Below are positions 36,570 through 46,114 of a DNA stretch of 64,000 bases, piece after piece. Made by a program: the position numbers and the translations under genes. A model generated the notes under the pieces. That model was not told the origin of the DNA, searched no databases, and saw nothing but the letters and a program-made list of their open reading frames with translations. Source of the DNA: Colwellia psychrerythraea (GTDB lineage: Bacteria; Pseudomonadota; Gammaproteobacteria; Enterobacterales; Alteromonadaceae); contig NZ_JQED01000009.1 of NCBI RefSeq assembly GCF_000764225.1, positions 1-64,000 of the forward strand. Reading direction: 5' to 3'. Every line of letters starts with the position of its first letter. Positions within the stretch are counted from its first letter, which is position 1.

Positions 36570-38213
36570 ATGAAATACCATTCAATTCTAACCCCTGCAC
36601 TAACCTCTTTATGCTTATTAACGAGTCATAACACGTTGGCTAACAACGTTAAGGAAGAGCGTTGGTTTGAGATTGAAGTCATTATCTTTAAACAACTTGC
36701 AGATAATTCAAAAAATACTGAGCAATTCTCCTCTAACGATTTACGTGCCAAAAAAAGTAACGCTCGTGACTTGCTAGCGCCTTATTTACAACCCGATATA
36801 ACGTCATTAAAGCAATTACTACCTCATTGTGGAAAACAAGATATACAACTACCCTATGATCTAACTAATACGCCCTATAGCCTTTTAACCGCAAGTAATG
36901 ATACTGACGAATCTTTACTGCAAATAGAGGGCGAAGCTGAGCAAAATAGCACTGAGGGTCAGCTTAAAGATGCTGCAGAAAATAAAACTTTAGCCACCCC
37001 GACTGGCACTATGTCTGTTACAGTTATGTCCGAAGAAGACAATGACACTCCACAAGACGAAAACCATAATGACGATGAACAAGACTTCCAAGCTCAATTT
37101 ACCGCACTAGAATTACCAGCTTACAACCAGTACCCCACCAGTAACAAAATGCCATTGTGTGTTATTCCTGCTGAATATTTCCAACAACACCTGACGGCTG
37201 AGCAACTTGAAAGCTTCAACTTCAATGGTTTCCCTGTAGAGAAATTAACAAGCACAATCAATGGACTAGAGCAATGGCGCGATGATGAAACTGACGCGAT
37301 CACTTGGGCAAGTGATAGTCCTTACTTAATCAGTAAAGATTCCTTACGTTTAAAATCTATTGCTAGTCGCATAAAACGTTCACGTAATTACGCGCCGTTA
37401 TTGCATCTCGGCTGGCGACAAGTTGGTGAGAGTAAAAGAAAAGCAAAAGCCATGAAGTTATATGCCGGAGAGCATTTAGACTTACGCTATCAACAAGCAA
37501 TGGCCAAACAGGAGAGTCAGCAGCAAGCGCTTGAGATACAGGCTATTTTGGAAAAAAGAGAGAAAACTGAAGCGTTAATGGGCAAGCAAATGCCTTTAAG
37601 TGGCGGCGAAACAACTCAAGTAACAAGCAAGAATATAGAAAGCTCAGAGACGTTTAATGAGATATCGATAGCTGAAGAATTACGCCAGCAAGCCAAACAG
37701 CAACAGCTTGATACTCTATTCAAACAACTTTCAATGTTAGATAGTCAATTAAGTAGTGAGACTAAAACTAATGAACTCGATGCCAATAGCGAAACCACAC
37801 TGACCATGGCAACAACTAAACGTATAGTTGAGCAGTTGTCCTCTGATATTAGCCTTGAAGATATACCATTAAGCGCAAATAATGTGATAGATGAGCAACA
37901 GCAAGCGATACCGCCTCTACAACCATGGTCAATAGACGGCCTGTTCAAAGTGCATTTGGATCATTATCTTTATATTGATACTGAGTTCAATATTATTGAG
38001 CCTACAAGCGCTTCTCCAATGATAAATAGTAAAGAAAAGTTAGCCAACAAAGAATCAGATCACACTAAGGTTATCTCTTTTAAGCAAGACCGACGAGTGA
38101 TCACTGGAGAGATTCATTATTTTGACCACCCCCATATCGGCATGGTCGTTCAAATTCGACGTTTTGATCCAACAAAACCTGCTGATGAAGCGGTTAGTCA
38201 ATCAAAAAAATAA
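36570..38213 (+). CDS. csiV: CsiV-family envelope protein, unusually long
   Basis: A 547-residue exported protein. The signal peptide (to about LANNV) is followed by ERWFEIEVIIFKQ, which is the hallmark opening of CsiV, a peptidoglycan-binding cell-shape integrity protein, and the location next to mfd is conserved in Shewanella and Vibrio relatives. The C-terminal half contains a Gln-rich coiled stretch (QQQALEIQAILEKREK; EELRQQAKQQQLD) and ends with the SWSIDGLFKVHLDHYLYID-type strand and a HPHIGMVVQIRRF strand. It is much longer than the small CsiV I recall from Vibrio, through inserted acidic and Gln-rich segments. The ATG at 36570 is preferred to a TTG at 36546. Confidence 0.75.
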   Translation: MKYHSILTPALTSLCLLTSHNTLANNVKEERWFEIEVIIFKQLADNSKNTEQFSSNDLRAKKSNARDLLAPYLQPDITSLKQLLPHCGKQDIQLPYDLTNTPYSLLTASNDTDESLLQIEGEAEQNSTEGQLKDAAENKTLATPTGTMSVTVMSEEDNDTPQDENHNDDEQDFQAQFTALELPAYNQYPTSNKMPLCVIPAEYFQQHLTAEQLESFNFNGFPVEKLTSTINGLEQWRDDETDAITWASDSPYLISKDSLRLKSIASRIKRSRNYAPLLHLGWRQVGESKRKAKAMKLYAGEHLDLRYQQAMAKQESQQQALEIQAILEKREKTEALMGKQMPLSGGETTQVTSKNIESSETFNEISIAEELRQQAKQQQLDTLFKQLSMLDSQLSSETKTNELDANSETTLTMATTKRIVEQLSSDISLEDIPLSANNVIDEQQQAIPPLQPWSIDGLFKVHLDHYLYIDTEFNIIEPTSASPMINSKEKLANKESDHTKVISFKQDRRVITGEIHYFDHPHIGMVVQIRRFDPTKPADEAVSQSKK

Positions 38214-38290
38214 AGTGGCAAAACTAAATCAAATAATAATCATAAATAACAAGACATTCTCAACAAACAATCAATGTAAAGGTTAGTAAA

Positions 38291-38578
38291 ATGGATAAAG
38301 AAATAGAAATTCAAGCAGCAGTATTTCGTCGTTTACTTGCGCACTTAGACTCACGTAAAGACGTACAAAATATTGAATTGATGAATTTAGCTGGTTTTTG
38401 CCGTAACTGTTTCAGTAAATGGACAGTCAGTGAAGCCGAAAAGCTAGGTGTTAATGTTGATATAGAGACAGCACGTGAGCAGGTTTATGGCATGCCTTAT
38501 AGTGAATGGAAAGAAAACCACCAATTACCAGCAACAAAAGAGCAGATGGCTAAGTTTAACGAACTAAATAAAAAATAA
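38291..38578 (+). CDS. DUF1244 family protein
   Basis: A 95-residue soluble protein of the DUF1244 family, found in many proteobacteria. The core NLAGFCRNCFSKWT followed by YGMPYSEWKENHQLPAT matches the family's most conserved stretch. Two Cys in CRNC suggest metal or redox chemistry, but no function is known. It follows csiV by 77 bases on the same strand and has an aaaGG site (AAAGGTTAGT) upstream of the ATG. Confidence 0.85.
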   Translation: MDKEIEIQAAVFRRLLAHLDSRKDVQNIELMNLAGFCRNCFSKWTVSEAEKLGVNVDIETAREQVYGMPYSEWKENHQLPATKEQMAKFNELNKK

Positions 38579-38866
38579 TCGTTAACTTTCACATGAAATT
38601 AGTCATTTTTGGGGGTTTAATTCAGCCTAGGCCTAGATACTAAAATACTTGGTTTTCATATTATCTGACAGGCATCTTCAAACTCTTTGCTGCCTGTTGG
38701 AGTTTATCTCAGTACACTAACATTTACCTCATTGAGGGCCTTATACCAAACAAAGTTTCGTATAGGCTTTGTTATAGTTTCGCTTCAAAATGAGAGTTAT
38801 TCGAGAACAATATAACTTAAACAATGAGCCCTTTCCTTCATTAATTGCAGAAATGACATAGGCTTT

Positions 38867-39754
38867 TTAAAAGTGTGTAATCATGCCAATGAAAGCACCT
38901 TTAAATTCAAGATCCGTATATAAATTGTCTAAATCCTCAAATTCCACTTTCACGGCCCGATACCCTAAGGTCAGATAAACGTCCATTTTACGACTATCAG
39001 CTAGGCCGTAACTTAAACCAAGTTGATAATCATAAAGTGAATGATCATTGGCCAATGAAAAATCCCCTTGGGCAAATGCGCTTAGCCTCGTTAACGGCAA
39101 GCTAATATTCGTAGCAACATGTAACATAGCTTCAATTTGGTCGGTTTTTATTTTACCCGTAGGAGTGACAGAATTTGATGTTGATAATGGCGAGCAATCC
39201 CCATACAACTCCCCATCTTCATTAAAACATGATTCATGCCAACCATCAGCCTCATGCTGGGTATTCTCCGTAATTGTTACCCCTGAGACGGTGGCAGCAC
39301 CATTAAAATCTCGAGCGGTGAAACCCAAGTCAAAAGAAAAAAAGCCATTACTAAATAATTCATAATAAAAGGTGTAATCAACATAACTGACGTTAAAACG
39401 GGCATCAACTTCGGCATCGGTAAGAAAGGTTTCATCGCCGAAGTTAAACTTTTGCGTTAACGTAAATTTACCAGTGCTATCAAGCATGGTACTTGAAATA
39501 CGTACATTAGGGAGTAGTGGATAAGGGTGTTCAATAGCAAAAAAATAGTTAATCTGCTGTTCTTTGTTTAACTTAAAGTCAATTAGCGTATTTTCTTCAC
39601 CAAAAATACCACTTGCTTCACTTTGCCAGATTTGACCACCCAGATAAAAACCAACCGTATTATTTTTTTGTGGGGTAAAAGTAAATTGTGCAGCTGTTTG
39701 TGGGCTAAAAGCAAAAAGTGTTGCAATAGTTGCTGCAAAAACCATTTCTTTCAT
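38867..39754 (-). CDS. Outer-membrane beta-barrel protein (TIGR04219 type)
   Basis: A 295-residue outer-membrane protein. The ATG at 39754 starts a signal peptide (MKEMVFAATIATLFAFSPQTAA) and has AAGGA about ten bases upstream; an ATG at 39793 lacks these features. Strand-like segments (YLGGQIWQSEASG, HPYPLLPNVRISST, NVSYVDYTFYYELFS, FDLGFTARDFNGA) match the TIGR04219 family of marine gammaproteobacterial barrels. Its C-terminal strand is LEFKGAFIGMITHF, ending in Phe as for barrel assembly. Convergent with the DUF1244 gene across 288 bases that hold only one short hairpin. Confidence 0.8.
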   Translation of the reverse strand: MKEMVFAATIATLFAFSPQTAAQFTFTPQKNNTVGFYLGGQIWQSEASGIFGEENTLIDFKLNKEQQINYFFAIEHPYPLLPNVRISSTMLDSTGKFTLTQKFNFGDETFLTDAEVDARFNVSYVDYTFYYELFSNGFFSFDLGFTARDFNGAATVSGVTITENTQHEADGWHESCFNEDGELYGDCSPLSTSNSVTPTGKIKTDQIEAMLHVATNISLPLTRLSAFAQGDFSLANDHSLYDYQLGLSYGLADSRKMDVYLTLGYRAVKVEFEDLDNLYTDLEFKGAFIGMITHF

Positions 39755-39905
39755 CGAGTAATTATCCTTGTGCTTCAAATGGCCATGTTCCATGTTTTAT
39801 ATAATCACCGCCACTTTTATGACCACAAAAGATAATATAAAGAGTTACTTAGACAAAAACTTATTGTAACAAATACTTCGATTCAACTTAAGAAAACCTA
39901 AGGGG

Positions 39906-40637
39906 TTATGAAAATTGCGCTATTTCATTTTCAGTTAATTCACGCCACTCACCCGGTGCTAAATCACCTAAAGTTATTGTTCCTATCTGTTCTCTATGTA
40001 AGCCCACTACCCTATTACCAACAGCAGCAAACATACGTTTAACTTGATGATACTTACCTTCAGTAATAGTAAGTAGCACTTCACTTCGATAAGAAGCTTC
40101 ATCAACCAAGTCATCTTTTTCAACACGAGTTAATAGAGCAGGTCTCGTTAATGAGCTTTCGCCTTGAAGCTGAAGTCCTGTATCAAATTGTGCAACTAAA
40201 GCCGATAAGTTATCATCATCAATTTCATTGCGCAGCCATACACGATAAGTTTTCTCGCACTGTTTTTTAGGTGAAATAACATTATGTGACCAGCGCCCAT
40301 CATCTGTGACTAATACCAAGCCTGTGGTATCCGCATCTAAACGCCCAGCAATGTGTAAATCAAACGCTTTATCAACTTCAATACCGTGCAATACTGATGG
40401 ATACACCTCATCGACATTTGAGCAAATAGTGTCGGCTAACTTATGTAAAATATAATACCGTGAGCCACGTGCACTTAATTGTTGACCATCAATAGTGATA
40501 ACGTTATTTTCATGTACTTGCATTGCTGGATTTTTAGCAACTTCATTATTCACTCTAACTTCGCCGCTTTTAAGTACTTTTTTAGCTTCATTTCGAGTGA
40601 GTTCAGTACTTTTACAAATAAATTTATCTAAACGCAT
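39906..40637 (-). CDS. rsuA: 16S rRNA pseudouridine 516 synthase
   Basis: A 243-residue RsuA-type pseudouridine synthase. The N-terminal S4 RNA-binding domain (MRLDKFICKSTELTRNEAKK; then VRVNNEVA) precedes the catalytic domain with the Asp in GRLDADTTGL and the conserved EGKYHQVKRMFAAVGN. RsuA converts U516 of 16S rRNA to pseudouridine; the length is close to E. coli. The ATG at 40637 is preferred to the TTG at 40646. It lies downstream of an apparent roxA terminator and upstream of the barrel gene. Confidence 0.88.
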   Translation of the reverse strand: MRLDKFICKSTELTRNEAKKVLKSGEVRVNNEVAKNPAMQVHENNVITIDGQQLSARGSRYYILHKLADTICSNVDEVYPSVLHGIEVDKAFDLHIAGRLDADTTGLVLVTDDGRWSHNVISPKKQCEKTYRVWLRNEIDDDNLSALVAQFDTGLQLQGESSLTRPALLTRVEKDDLVDEASYRSEVLLTITEGKYHQVKRMFAAVGNRVVGLHREQIGTITLGDLAPGEWRELTENEIAQFS

Positions 40638-40753
40638 AGTAGACAAGTCCTACTGAAAATATAAATAAGCCGCTATTATCCGTATTGCTTATTAACAAGC
40701 AATAACTAATTCCAATTAGTTGTAAAATGGTCAAATTAACGGCTATTATTAAC

Positions 40754-40798
40754 TAAAAAATCCTGCTCAAGAAACCGTTTAAAGGTACTTTTGCAGGA
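40754..40798 (-). terminator. Terminator after roxA
   Basis: TCCTGC (40761-40766) and GCAGGA (40793-40798) close a branched hairpin with an inner ACC/GGT stem; on the minus strand TTTTTTAGTT follows, ending roxA 80 bases past its stop codon. Confidence 0.7.
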
Positions 40799-40876
40799 CT
40801 CTATAAAGAAGCGTTAACACAAGGTTTATCAGTTACAATCTTAGCTTACAAACACTTGTTAACTATTGTTTTCTCG

Positions 40877-42028
40877 TTATTCTGCTTCCGCTAAATACCA
40901 ATAACCTTGGTTAAGCAGTTCTGTTGCTAATTCAACAAAGGCAGCATTGTGACTCCAGTCACTGAGATCATCTGGTAACAACATCACTTTGTCACAAAGT
41001 AGTTTCACACCATTTGCTATTTCAGCTGAAAAAGCCAATTCACTGCCATTGATATAACACAAACCTTGCTCAATAGTATCTTCAAAGTAAAAAGCGCGTA
41101 AACCGCCTAAACGTTTAATAGCATGGCTATTAAGTAGGTTACTTACCTCTGTTAGATCAAACGGTTCATCGGGTAACAAAATATCAAGATCATGCTTAGC
41201 TGCAGTTAAAAACTGGCCAGTAAAGGTTTTAAAAATGGCATCGTCATCTAATAAGCTAGCCACTTGCTTTTTAATGCTGGCATAATCATCATTACTGATT
41301 TCACCACTTTGGTTAACGACTTGTCTGTTAGGGTCAGTTAATAATTCAGAGCCGTGTTCATTATCGATTAAATGGTCGGCAAAGGCGCTCAACACACTAA
41401 CCGATGAATTACCTCTAAAACCAACCGAAAAACTCATTGAAGTTTCAAGCGTAATACCTTCATGAGGAAAACCTGGCGGAATATATAAAATATCGCCAGC
41501 TTCAAGTTCAGCATCAATAATCGCTTCAAAAGGTTCAACGTGCAATAAAGCTTCATGAGCAGCAAACTCGACATGTTCACCGCATGCTCCTACTCGCCAG
41601 CGACGCTTGCCTGAGCCTTGGCAAATAAATACATCATAGTTATCAATATGAGGACCGACACTACCTCCTGGTGTGGCAAAACTTGCCATTAAATCATCTA
41701 AACGCCAATGCGGAATAAACCGAAAAGGCTCAATCATTTCAGCAGCTTCTTCAGAGAAATTATCAAGTGCTTGAACAACCAGAGACCAGTTTTCGCTACC
41801 TAAATGTTCATAGCTTTCAAATGGGCCAAAAGCAGCTTGCCATTGTCCATCTTTTTTATGAACTAGACGCGACTCAACTTGCTCTTCCATCGCTAGACCA
41901 GCAACTTCATCAGCTGAAATAGGGTCGACAAAATCTTTAAAGCCTTGGCGAATTACAACGGGTTTTTTCTGCCAATATTCATTTAAAAATTCTTGCGGGC
42001 TCAATTGGTTCAAGTTTAAGGTATACAT
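40877..42028 (-). CDS. roxA: Ribosomal protein L16 arginine hydroxylase
   Basis: A 383-residue JmjC-type 2-oxoglutarate/Fe(II) oxygenase of the YcfD/RoxA family, which hydroxylates an arginine of ribosomal protein L16. Iron ligands are His127 and Asp129 (GPHIDNYDVF) and His189 (PPGFPHEG), and the cupin region and C-terminal winged-helix part (LFPE-like EPFDLTEVSNLL) are present. Length matches E. coli. It lies upstream of ubiV in the opposite sense of transcription order: the two genes are on the same strand with a 54-base gap, so a read-through from ubiV is possible. Confidence 0.9.
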   Translation of the reverse strand: MYTLNLNQLSPQEFLNEYWQKKPVVIRQGFKDFVDPISADEVAGLAMEEQVESRLVHKKDGQWQAAFGPFESYEHLGSENWSLVVQALDNFSEEAAEMIEPFRFIPHWRLDDLMASFATPGGSVGPHIDNYDVFICQGSGKRRWRVGACGEHVEFAAHEALLHVEPFEAIIDAELEAGDILYIPPGFPHEGITLETSMSFSVGFRGNSSVSVLSAFADHLIDNEHGSELLTDPNRQVVNQSGEISNDDYASIKKQVASLLDDDAIFKTFTGQFLTAAKHDLDILLPDEPFDLTEVSNLLNSHAIKRLGGLRAFYFEDTIEQGLCYINGSELAFSAEIANGVKLLCDKVMLLPDDLSDWSHNAAFVELATELLNQGYWYLAEAE

Positions 42029-42082
42029 AGTAATCTCATTATTCTCATTTAATAATTGCAGCTAATTTAGCTATTGCTAAGT

Positions 42083-42964
42083 TTACGCTACGGACATGCC
42101 TGCAATTTTGTGCCAAAAGCCATTACATTCTGTGACGCCGTCGAGTTCTTTTCTCGTTGGGTTAACGAGTTGCTCTCTAAAGTTATCAAGTTGGGTAAAA
42201 GCTTCTGTGCTATCTGCACTAATGCGAGCAATATCAACCCCCATTGCATCAAGGGCTGGCATTTCATTGATGAGATTATACTGGTAACCTGACAAAGTTT
42301 GAATACCATTGAGCACAAATACTCGCTCTCCTTCACGACTGTTCATTCGGCGACCTTCAGGGTACTTAATGCAACAATACTCACAGTCATCTTTTGCTTT
42401 ATCCTCAGAGCGAGCAGTAAAACAACGGGCAGAATAAGCTAAGGGTAGATATCCCCACGAAAAAACTTCACATTCAAACTGCTGTCTAATTCCCGCATCA
42501 GATGCTTGATTTAATAATGTTTTCAACCAATCACCACTGAGCTCTACAGGCATTAACCAGCGCGTCATCCCTTGTTTTAACAAGACTTTAAGGGTTGATA
42601 AATTATAACAATTGATCGCAGGTCCTGCGACAAATGGCATGTTAAGCTCATGCATGATTTGTACTGCACTCAAATCATTAGCTTCCACCAGAAATTCACC
42701 ATTATCACACAAGCGCTTTAACACTTGTATTTCAGCAGGTGACTCTAGTAAGGTCATTGTTGAAACGACGATTTGTTTATTGGTATCTTGCGCCACATCT
42801 TGCGCTAGACCAAGCCAATCTTTTGCACGAAGTTCTCGCCTTTTTGAACAAACTGTTTCGCCCAGATAAATAACATCGGCACTTGATTCCTTCGCTTGTT
42901 GGTAGAAGTCTACCACTTCATTTTTCGGCCAAAAAAATAAGCTAGGTCCTAAAGAGAATTTCAT
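42083..42964 (-). CDS. ubiV: UbiV, U32-family protein of anaerobic ubiquinone synthesis
   Basis: A 293-residue peptidase-U32-family protein. UbiV and UbiU form a 4Fe-4S heterodimer needed for oxygen-independent hydroxylations in ubiquinone synthesis. The expected Cys ligands are seen at residue about 40 (GETVC) and in the later ARCFTA and CEYCC segments. The second ATG (42964) has better spacing (six bases) from the AGGA than the first (42967), and it also gives the E. coli length. It follows ubiU by 137 bases. Confidence 0.9.
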   Translation of the reverse strand: MKFSLGPSLFFWPKNEVVDFYQQAKESSADVIYLGETVCSKRRELRAKDWLGLAQDVAQDTNKQIVVSTMTLLESPAEIQVLKRLCDNGEFLVEANDLSAVQIMHELNMPFVAGPAINCYNLSTLKVLLKQGMTRWLMPVELSGDWLKTLLNQASDAGIRQQFECEVFSWGYLPLAYSARCFTARSEDKAKDDCEYCCIKYPEGRRMNSREGERVFVLNGIQTLSGYQYNLINEMPALDAMGVDIARISADSTEAFTQLDNFREQLVNPTRKELDGVTECNGFWHKIAGMSVA

Positions 42965-43105
42965 CATTTTTCCTAAATTTTATTGCTATCAATAATTTTG
43001 TGCTTTACCAATCAAACATTCTTCGTGTGCTAAGTGACTTCCTGAAGAATCGAGTTGTCCTAAAAACACATTAATTGCTCAGTAAAGCGGTAAGATGTGT
43101 GGTAA

Positions 43106-44101
43106 TTATTGCCACTTGCGGTGATATGCCCCTAAAGTAGTTTGTGAGCCTTCAGATAAATTAGCTAAAGTATTCATCCAAGCTCCCTCAACAGCATAGT
43201 TTTCAGGGCTCTGTTGGTACCTGTCTAGCGCCATACGCCATGTTTTAGCTACTTGCTCAACATAAGCAGGACTTCGTTGCCTGCCTTCAATTTTTACCGA
43301 AACAATCCCCATGGCAATTAAGTCAGGAATAAGTTCTAAGGTATTAAGACTGGTAGGCTCTTCTAGTGCATGATAAACATTATCATCAACTTCGAAACGA
43401 CCTTTACACAGTGTTGGATAGCCCGCATTCTCATCTTCTTGGTAACGGTCTATAAGTACGCCATTTAAACGAGACTCTAAGCCTTTATCAGTATCTTGCC
43501 AACGGACATATTTAGCAGGTGAGCAGGCACCAACGGTGTTAGGAGACTCTCCTGTCATGTAGGACGACAAGTAACAGCGCCCTTCTGCCATAATGCACAA
43601 GCTACCAAAAGCAAAAACTTCTAAAGGCACAGGACTGCTTTTAGCTAACTGCCTAACTTGTTGTACAGACAATACCCGTGGCAACACAACGCGTTGAACA
43701 TCAAAGTTATTTTTGAAGAATTTTATCGCTTCTAGGTTTGTGGTTGAAGCTTGTACTGACACATGACGTTCAACCTCAGGGTATTTTGTTGCGGCGTAGT
43801 CCAGTACTCCTAAATCGGCAATGATTAAGGCATCAGTCCCTATAGCAACAGCATTATCAACGGCTTTTTGCCAACGTTCTTCACCATCCGCATGCGCAAA
43901 AGTATTGATGGCTACATGCAGCTTTTTACCTCGCTGATGGACATAATCTGCAGCTTTAGCTAATTTACCATCATTAAAGTTAAGACCAGCAAAGTGGCGA
44001 GCATTGGTATCATCTTTTAAACCGATATAAACCGCATCGGCGCCATTATCTATTGCTGTTTTTAGCGCAGGTAAATTACCAGCAGGACAAAGTAACTCCA
44101 C
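43106..44101 (-). CDS. ubiU: UbiU, U32-family protein of anaerobic ubiquinone synthesis
   Basis: A 331-residue U32-family protein, partner of UbiV. The GTG at 44101, five bases after GGGAG, begins MELLCPAGNLPALK as in E. coli UbiU and gives the same length; a TTG at 44113 is an unlikely extension. Four cysteines for a 4Fe-4S cluster are present in FGSLC, GRC, GAC and PTLCKG. The divergent ubiT and a near-consensus FNR-type site in the shared region fit anaerobic induction. Confidence 0.92.
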   Translation of the reverse strand: MELLCPAGNLPALKTAIDNGADAVYIGLKDDTNARHFAGLNFNDGKLAKAADYVHQRGKKLHVAINTFAHADGEERWQKAVDNAVAIGTDALIIADLGVLDYAATKYPEVERHVSVQASTTNLEAIKFFKNNFDVQRVVLPRVLSVQQVRQLAKSSPVPLEVFAFGSLCIMAEGRCYLSSYMTGESPNTVGACSPAKYVRWQDTDKGLESRLNGVLIDRYQEDENAGYPTLCKGRFEVDDNVYHALEEPTSLNTLELIPDLIAMGIVSVKIEGRQRSPAYVEQVAKTWRMALDRYQQSPENYAVEGAWMNTLANLSEGSQTTLGAYHRKWQ

Positions 44102-44174
44102 ATCAACTCCCAATTGTCATCATGAATAGAAATAAAAATTTTCAGCAGTGTATGTTGTTCATCGTTCTTATTTA

Positions 44175-44188
44175 TTGATGTGTATTAA
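44175..44188. promoter_or_regulatory. FNR-type binding site between ubiU and ubiT
   Basis: TTGATGTGTATTAA matches the FNR consensus TTGAT-N4-ATCAA at nine of ten positions. It lies about 75 bases before ubiU and 86 before ubiT, in the right place to control both. In E. coli ubiUVT are known to respond to Fnr. Confidence 0.65.
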
Positions 44189-44273
44189 AGAAAACTTGAT
44201 CTGCAATATTAATTTAATTTTTAGCCTTGTTAGAATGCCCCCTATTCAATAAACAGTATCAGAGTCAATAAAA

Positions 44274-44864
44274 GTGCTAAAAGCCCCTACGTTATTACCT
44301 TTATCTGTCAATATTATTCCCTCTTTATCACTGGTTGAGAAAAAGATCCCTTTGCGATTTAAAGAAAAACTAATCAAGGTTATGCCAAAAATTTTGCAAC
44401 CAAGTTTACGTTTTGTTCCTTTTAGCGCGCAAAAGTCTCTACTTATTCCTGCACTACATTCCATTTTTAGTGAAGCAATAACAGAGGGTGATTTTGAGTT
44501 TTTGCAAAATAAATGGCTAAAGATTTCCATTATTGATTTACAACTCAATTGGTGGATAAGCTTTGACCAAGAGCAGTTAATCATGGCATCGCCTAAAGAT
44601 AATATAGCTGAGGATGTTAGTTTTAGTGCTAATGGTGATGACTTAGTGCTCATTGCTGGGCGTAAACAAGATCCCGACACCTTATTTTTTCAACGCCGTT
44701 TAAAAATTGAAGGAGATACAGAGCTAGGCTTAGAAGTGAAAAATTTAATTGACGCCATTGATATTGAGCAACTACCGAGCTCTATTCATGACTTAGTGGA
44801 CTTTGGTGCTAACTTTTTACAAAACACGCAAGATGAACTTGCTGAGGAAAAATCTGAGCATTAA
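44274..44864 (+). CDS. ubiT: UbiT, SCP2-domain protein of anaerobic ubiquinone synthesis
   Basis: A 196-residue SCP2 (sterol carrier-like) lipid-binding protein of the UbiT family, which holds ubiquinone intermediates for the UbiUV hydroxylation step. The C-terminal part (VSFSANGDDLVLIAGRKQDPDTLFF, then RRLKIEGDTELGLEVKNLIDAID) is the SCP2 signature. It begins with GTG. Divergent transcription from ubiU across a region with an FNR-type site supports the assignment. Confidence 0.9.
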   Translation: MLKAPTLLPLSVNIIPSLSLVEKKIPLRFKEKLIKVMPKILQPSLRFVPFSAQKSLLIPALHSIFSEAITEGDFEFLQNKWLKISIIDLQLNWWISFDQEQLIMASPKDNIAEDVSFSANGDDLVLIAGRKQDPDTLFFQRRLKIEGDTELGLEVKNLIDAIDIEQLPSSIHDLVDFGANFLQNTQDELAEEKSEH

Positions 44865-44884
44865 CAGTGAGCTAGTAGTAATGC

Positions 44885-44958
44885 TGATCAGCTAATTTAA
44901 TTAGTTGATCAACATTTAAGTGTATCGATAGAAGTTAACCTGTCAGCTAAACAGGTTA
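44885..44958. other. Two hairpins between convergent ubiT and kdsB
   Basis: A near-perfect palindrome (44885-44911, TGATCAGCTAATT with AATTAGTTGATCA) is followed by TAACCTGT/ACAGGTTA (44936-44943 and 44951-44958), an eight-base perfect stem. Together they may terminate both convergent genes; T tracts are weak. Confidence 0.5.
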
Positions 44959-44983
44959 CTTAACGATGCAGACGAAAGCTGAA

Positions 44984-45832
44984 TTAGCTTAAACTTGTCG
45001 CGTATGCTCTTGCTTTGGCCAAATCTTCAGGGGTATCAACCCCTTCAACAGGTACATGGCTATTTGCTACGGCAACATGAATTCTCTCACCTTGATATAA
45101 CACTCTTAACTGCTCGAGCGCTTCCACTTGCTCTAACTCACTTGTTGGCCAATTGACATAATCTTTAATAAAACCTGCACGATAAGCATAAATACCGACA
45201 TGTCTTAAATAAAAATCACCTATAATCCGAATATTTTCTTCGGTATTAGCCTCTGCTGTTAAAAAACGTTCCCTATCATAAGGAATGGTCGCTCTAGAGA
45301 AATACAAAGCATAACCATCTTTATCAAGTATTACCTTAACGGCATTGGGATTAAACGCTTCATCAACAGAATCAATGTTAATAGCCAAAGTCGACATGCG
45401 CGCTACTTGACTACTCGCTTGCTGGTTAGCTAGGTTATTCGCTACTTGTGCTATGTTCTCTGGCGGAATAAAAGGTTCATCACCTTGCACATTAACAATA
45501 ATTTCATCATTGCTAAATTGATATTTTTCCATGACTTCTGCAAGACGTTCAGTGCCTGATTGGTGATCCGCGCGTGTTTTACATACTTCTGCACCAAAGC
45601 TAGTTACAACGTCGGCCACTTCATCATTGTCAGTAGCGACAATCACTTGTCGAGCACCACTTAATTGCGCTTTTTCAACAACCCATTGAATCATCGGTTT
45701 GCCATTAATATCGGCTAATACCTTTCCTGGTAAACGTGATGATTGATATCTAGCGGGGATAACAACGACAAAGCTAGCATCAATATTGGACTTGTCATTT
45801 ATCGTTACATCGTTAGTATCACTAACAGCCAT
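44984..45832 (-). CDS. kdsB: CMP-KDO synthetase
   Basis: A 282-residue 3-deoxy-manno-octulosonate cytidylyltransferase that activates KDO for lipopolysaccharide. The nucleotidyltransferase start [16 protein letters not shown] is at residues about 22-37, with the VNVQGDEPF motif later. It has about 20 more residues at the N terminus than E. coli KdsB, with no internal start to shorten it. It follows ycaR with only two bases between the stop and the start, typical of the lpxK-ycaR-kdsB cluster. Confidence 0.95.
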   Translation of the reverse strand: MAVSDTNDVTINDKSNIDASFVVVIPARYQSSRLPGKVLADINGKPMIQWVVEKAQLSGARQVIVATDNDEVADVVTSFGAEVCKTRADHQSGTERLAEVMEKYQFSNDEIIVNVQGDEPFIPPENIAQVANNLANQQASSQVARMSTLAINIDSVDEAFNPNAVKVILDKDGYALYFSRATIPYDRERFLTAEANTEENIRIIGDFYLRHVGIYAYRAGFIKDYVNWPTSELEQVEALEQLRVLYQGERIHVAVANSHVPVEGVDTPEDLAKARAYATSLS

Positions 45833-45834
45833 AA

Positions 45835-46023
45835 CTAGCTACCTTGCTCGGTAGGCTTAATTTCACGTGCCTCATTTTCAAGTAATACCGGAATATCTTT
45901 ATCTATGCTGTAAGCTAAACGATCAAAATGGCAGATAAGCTCTTGTGCTGCTTTATCGTAATCTAATTTACCTTTACATACTGGACAGGCGAGGATTTCC
46001 ATTAATTTTGTATCAAAAGCCAT
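45835..46023 (-). CDS. ycaR: Trm112-like zinc-ribbon protein YcaR
   Basis: A 62-residue Trm112/YcaR-family protein. [12 protein letters not shown] provides the CxxC half of a zinc knuckle, and [21 protein letters not shown] matches the family's second half, though only one further Cys is clear. Location between lpxK and kdsB is conserved from E. coli onward. Its own function in bacteria is not settled. Confidence 0.88.
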   Translation of the reverse strand: MAFDTKLMEILACPVCKGKLDYDKAAQELICHFDRLAYSIDKDIPVLLENEAREIKPTEQGS

Positions 46024-46114
46024 GTTAACTTCTCTCTCGTTTATATTTTATTAGATGAGCTATTTGCTCATTCATTGAACATCTCGGTGAATGTGTTGCT
46101 GCTTATATTGTTTA

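Noticed and set aside
40681..40730. Two small hairpins upstream of rsuA as terminators
   Set aside because: No T tract on either strand; a better terminator lies at 40754-40798.
44246..44680. Minus-strand frame of 144 residues
   Set aside because: It lies opposite ubiT, which has a clear SCP2 domain.
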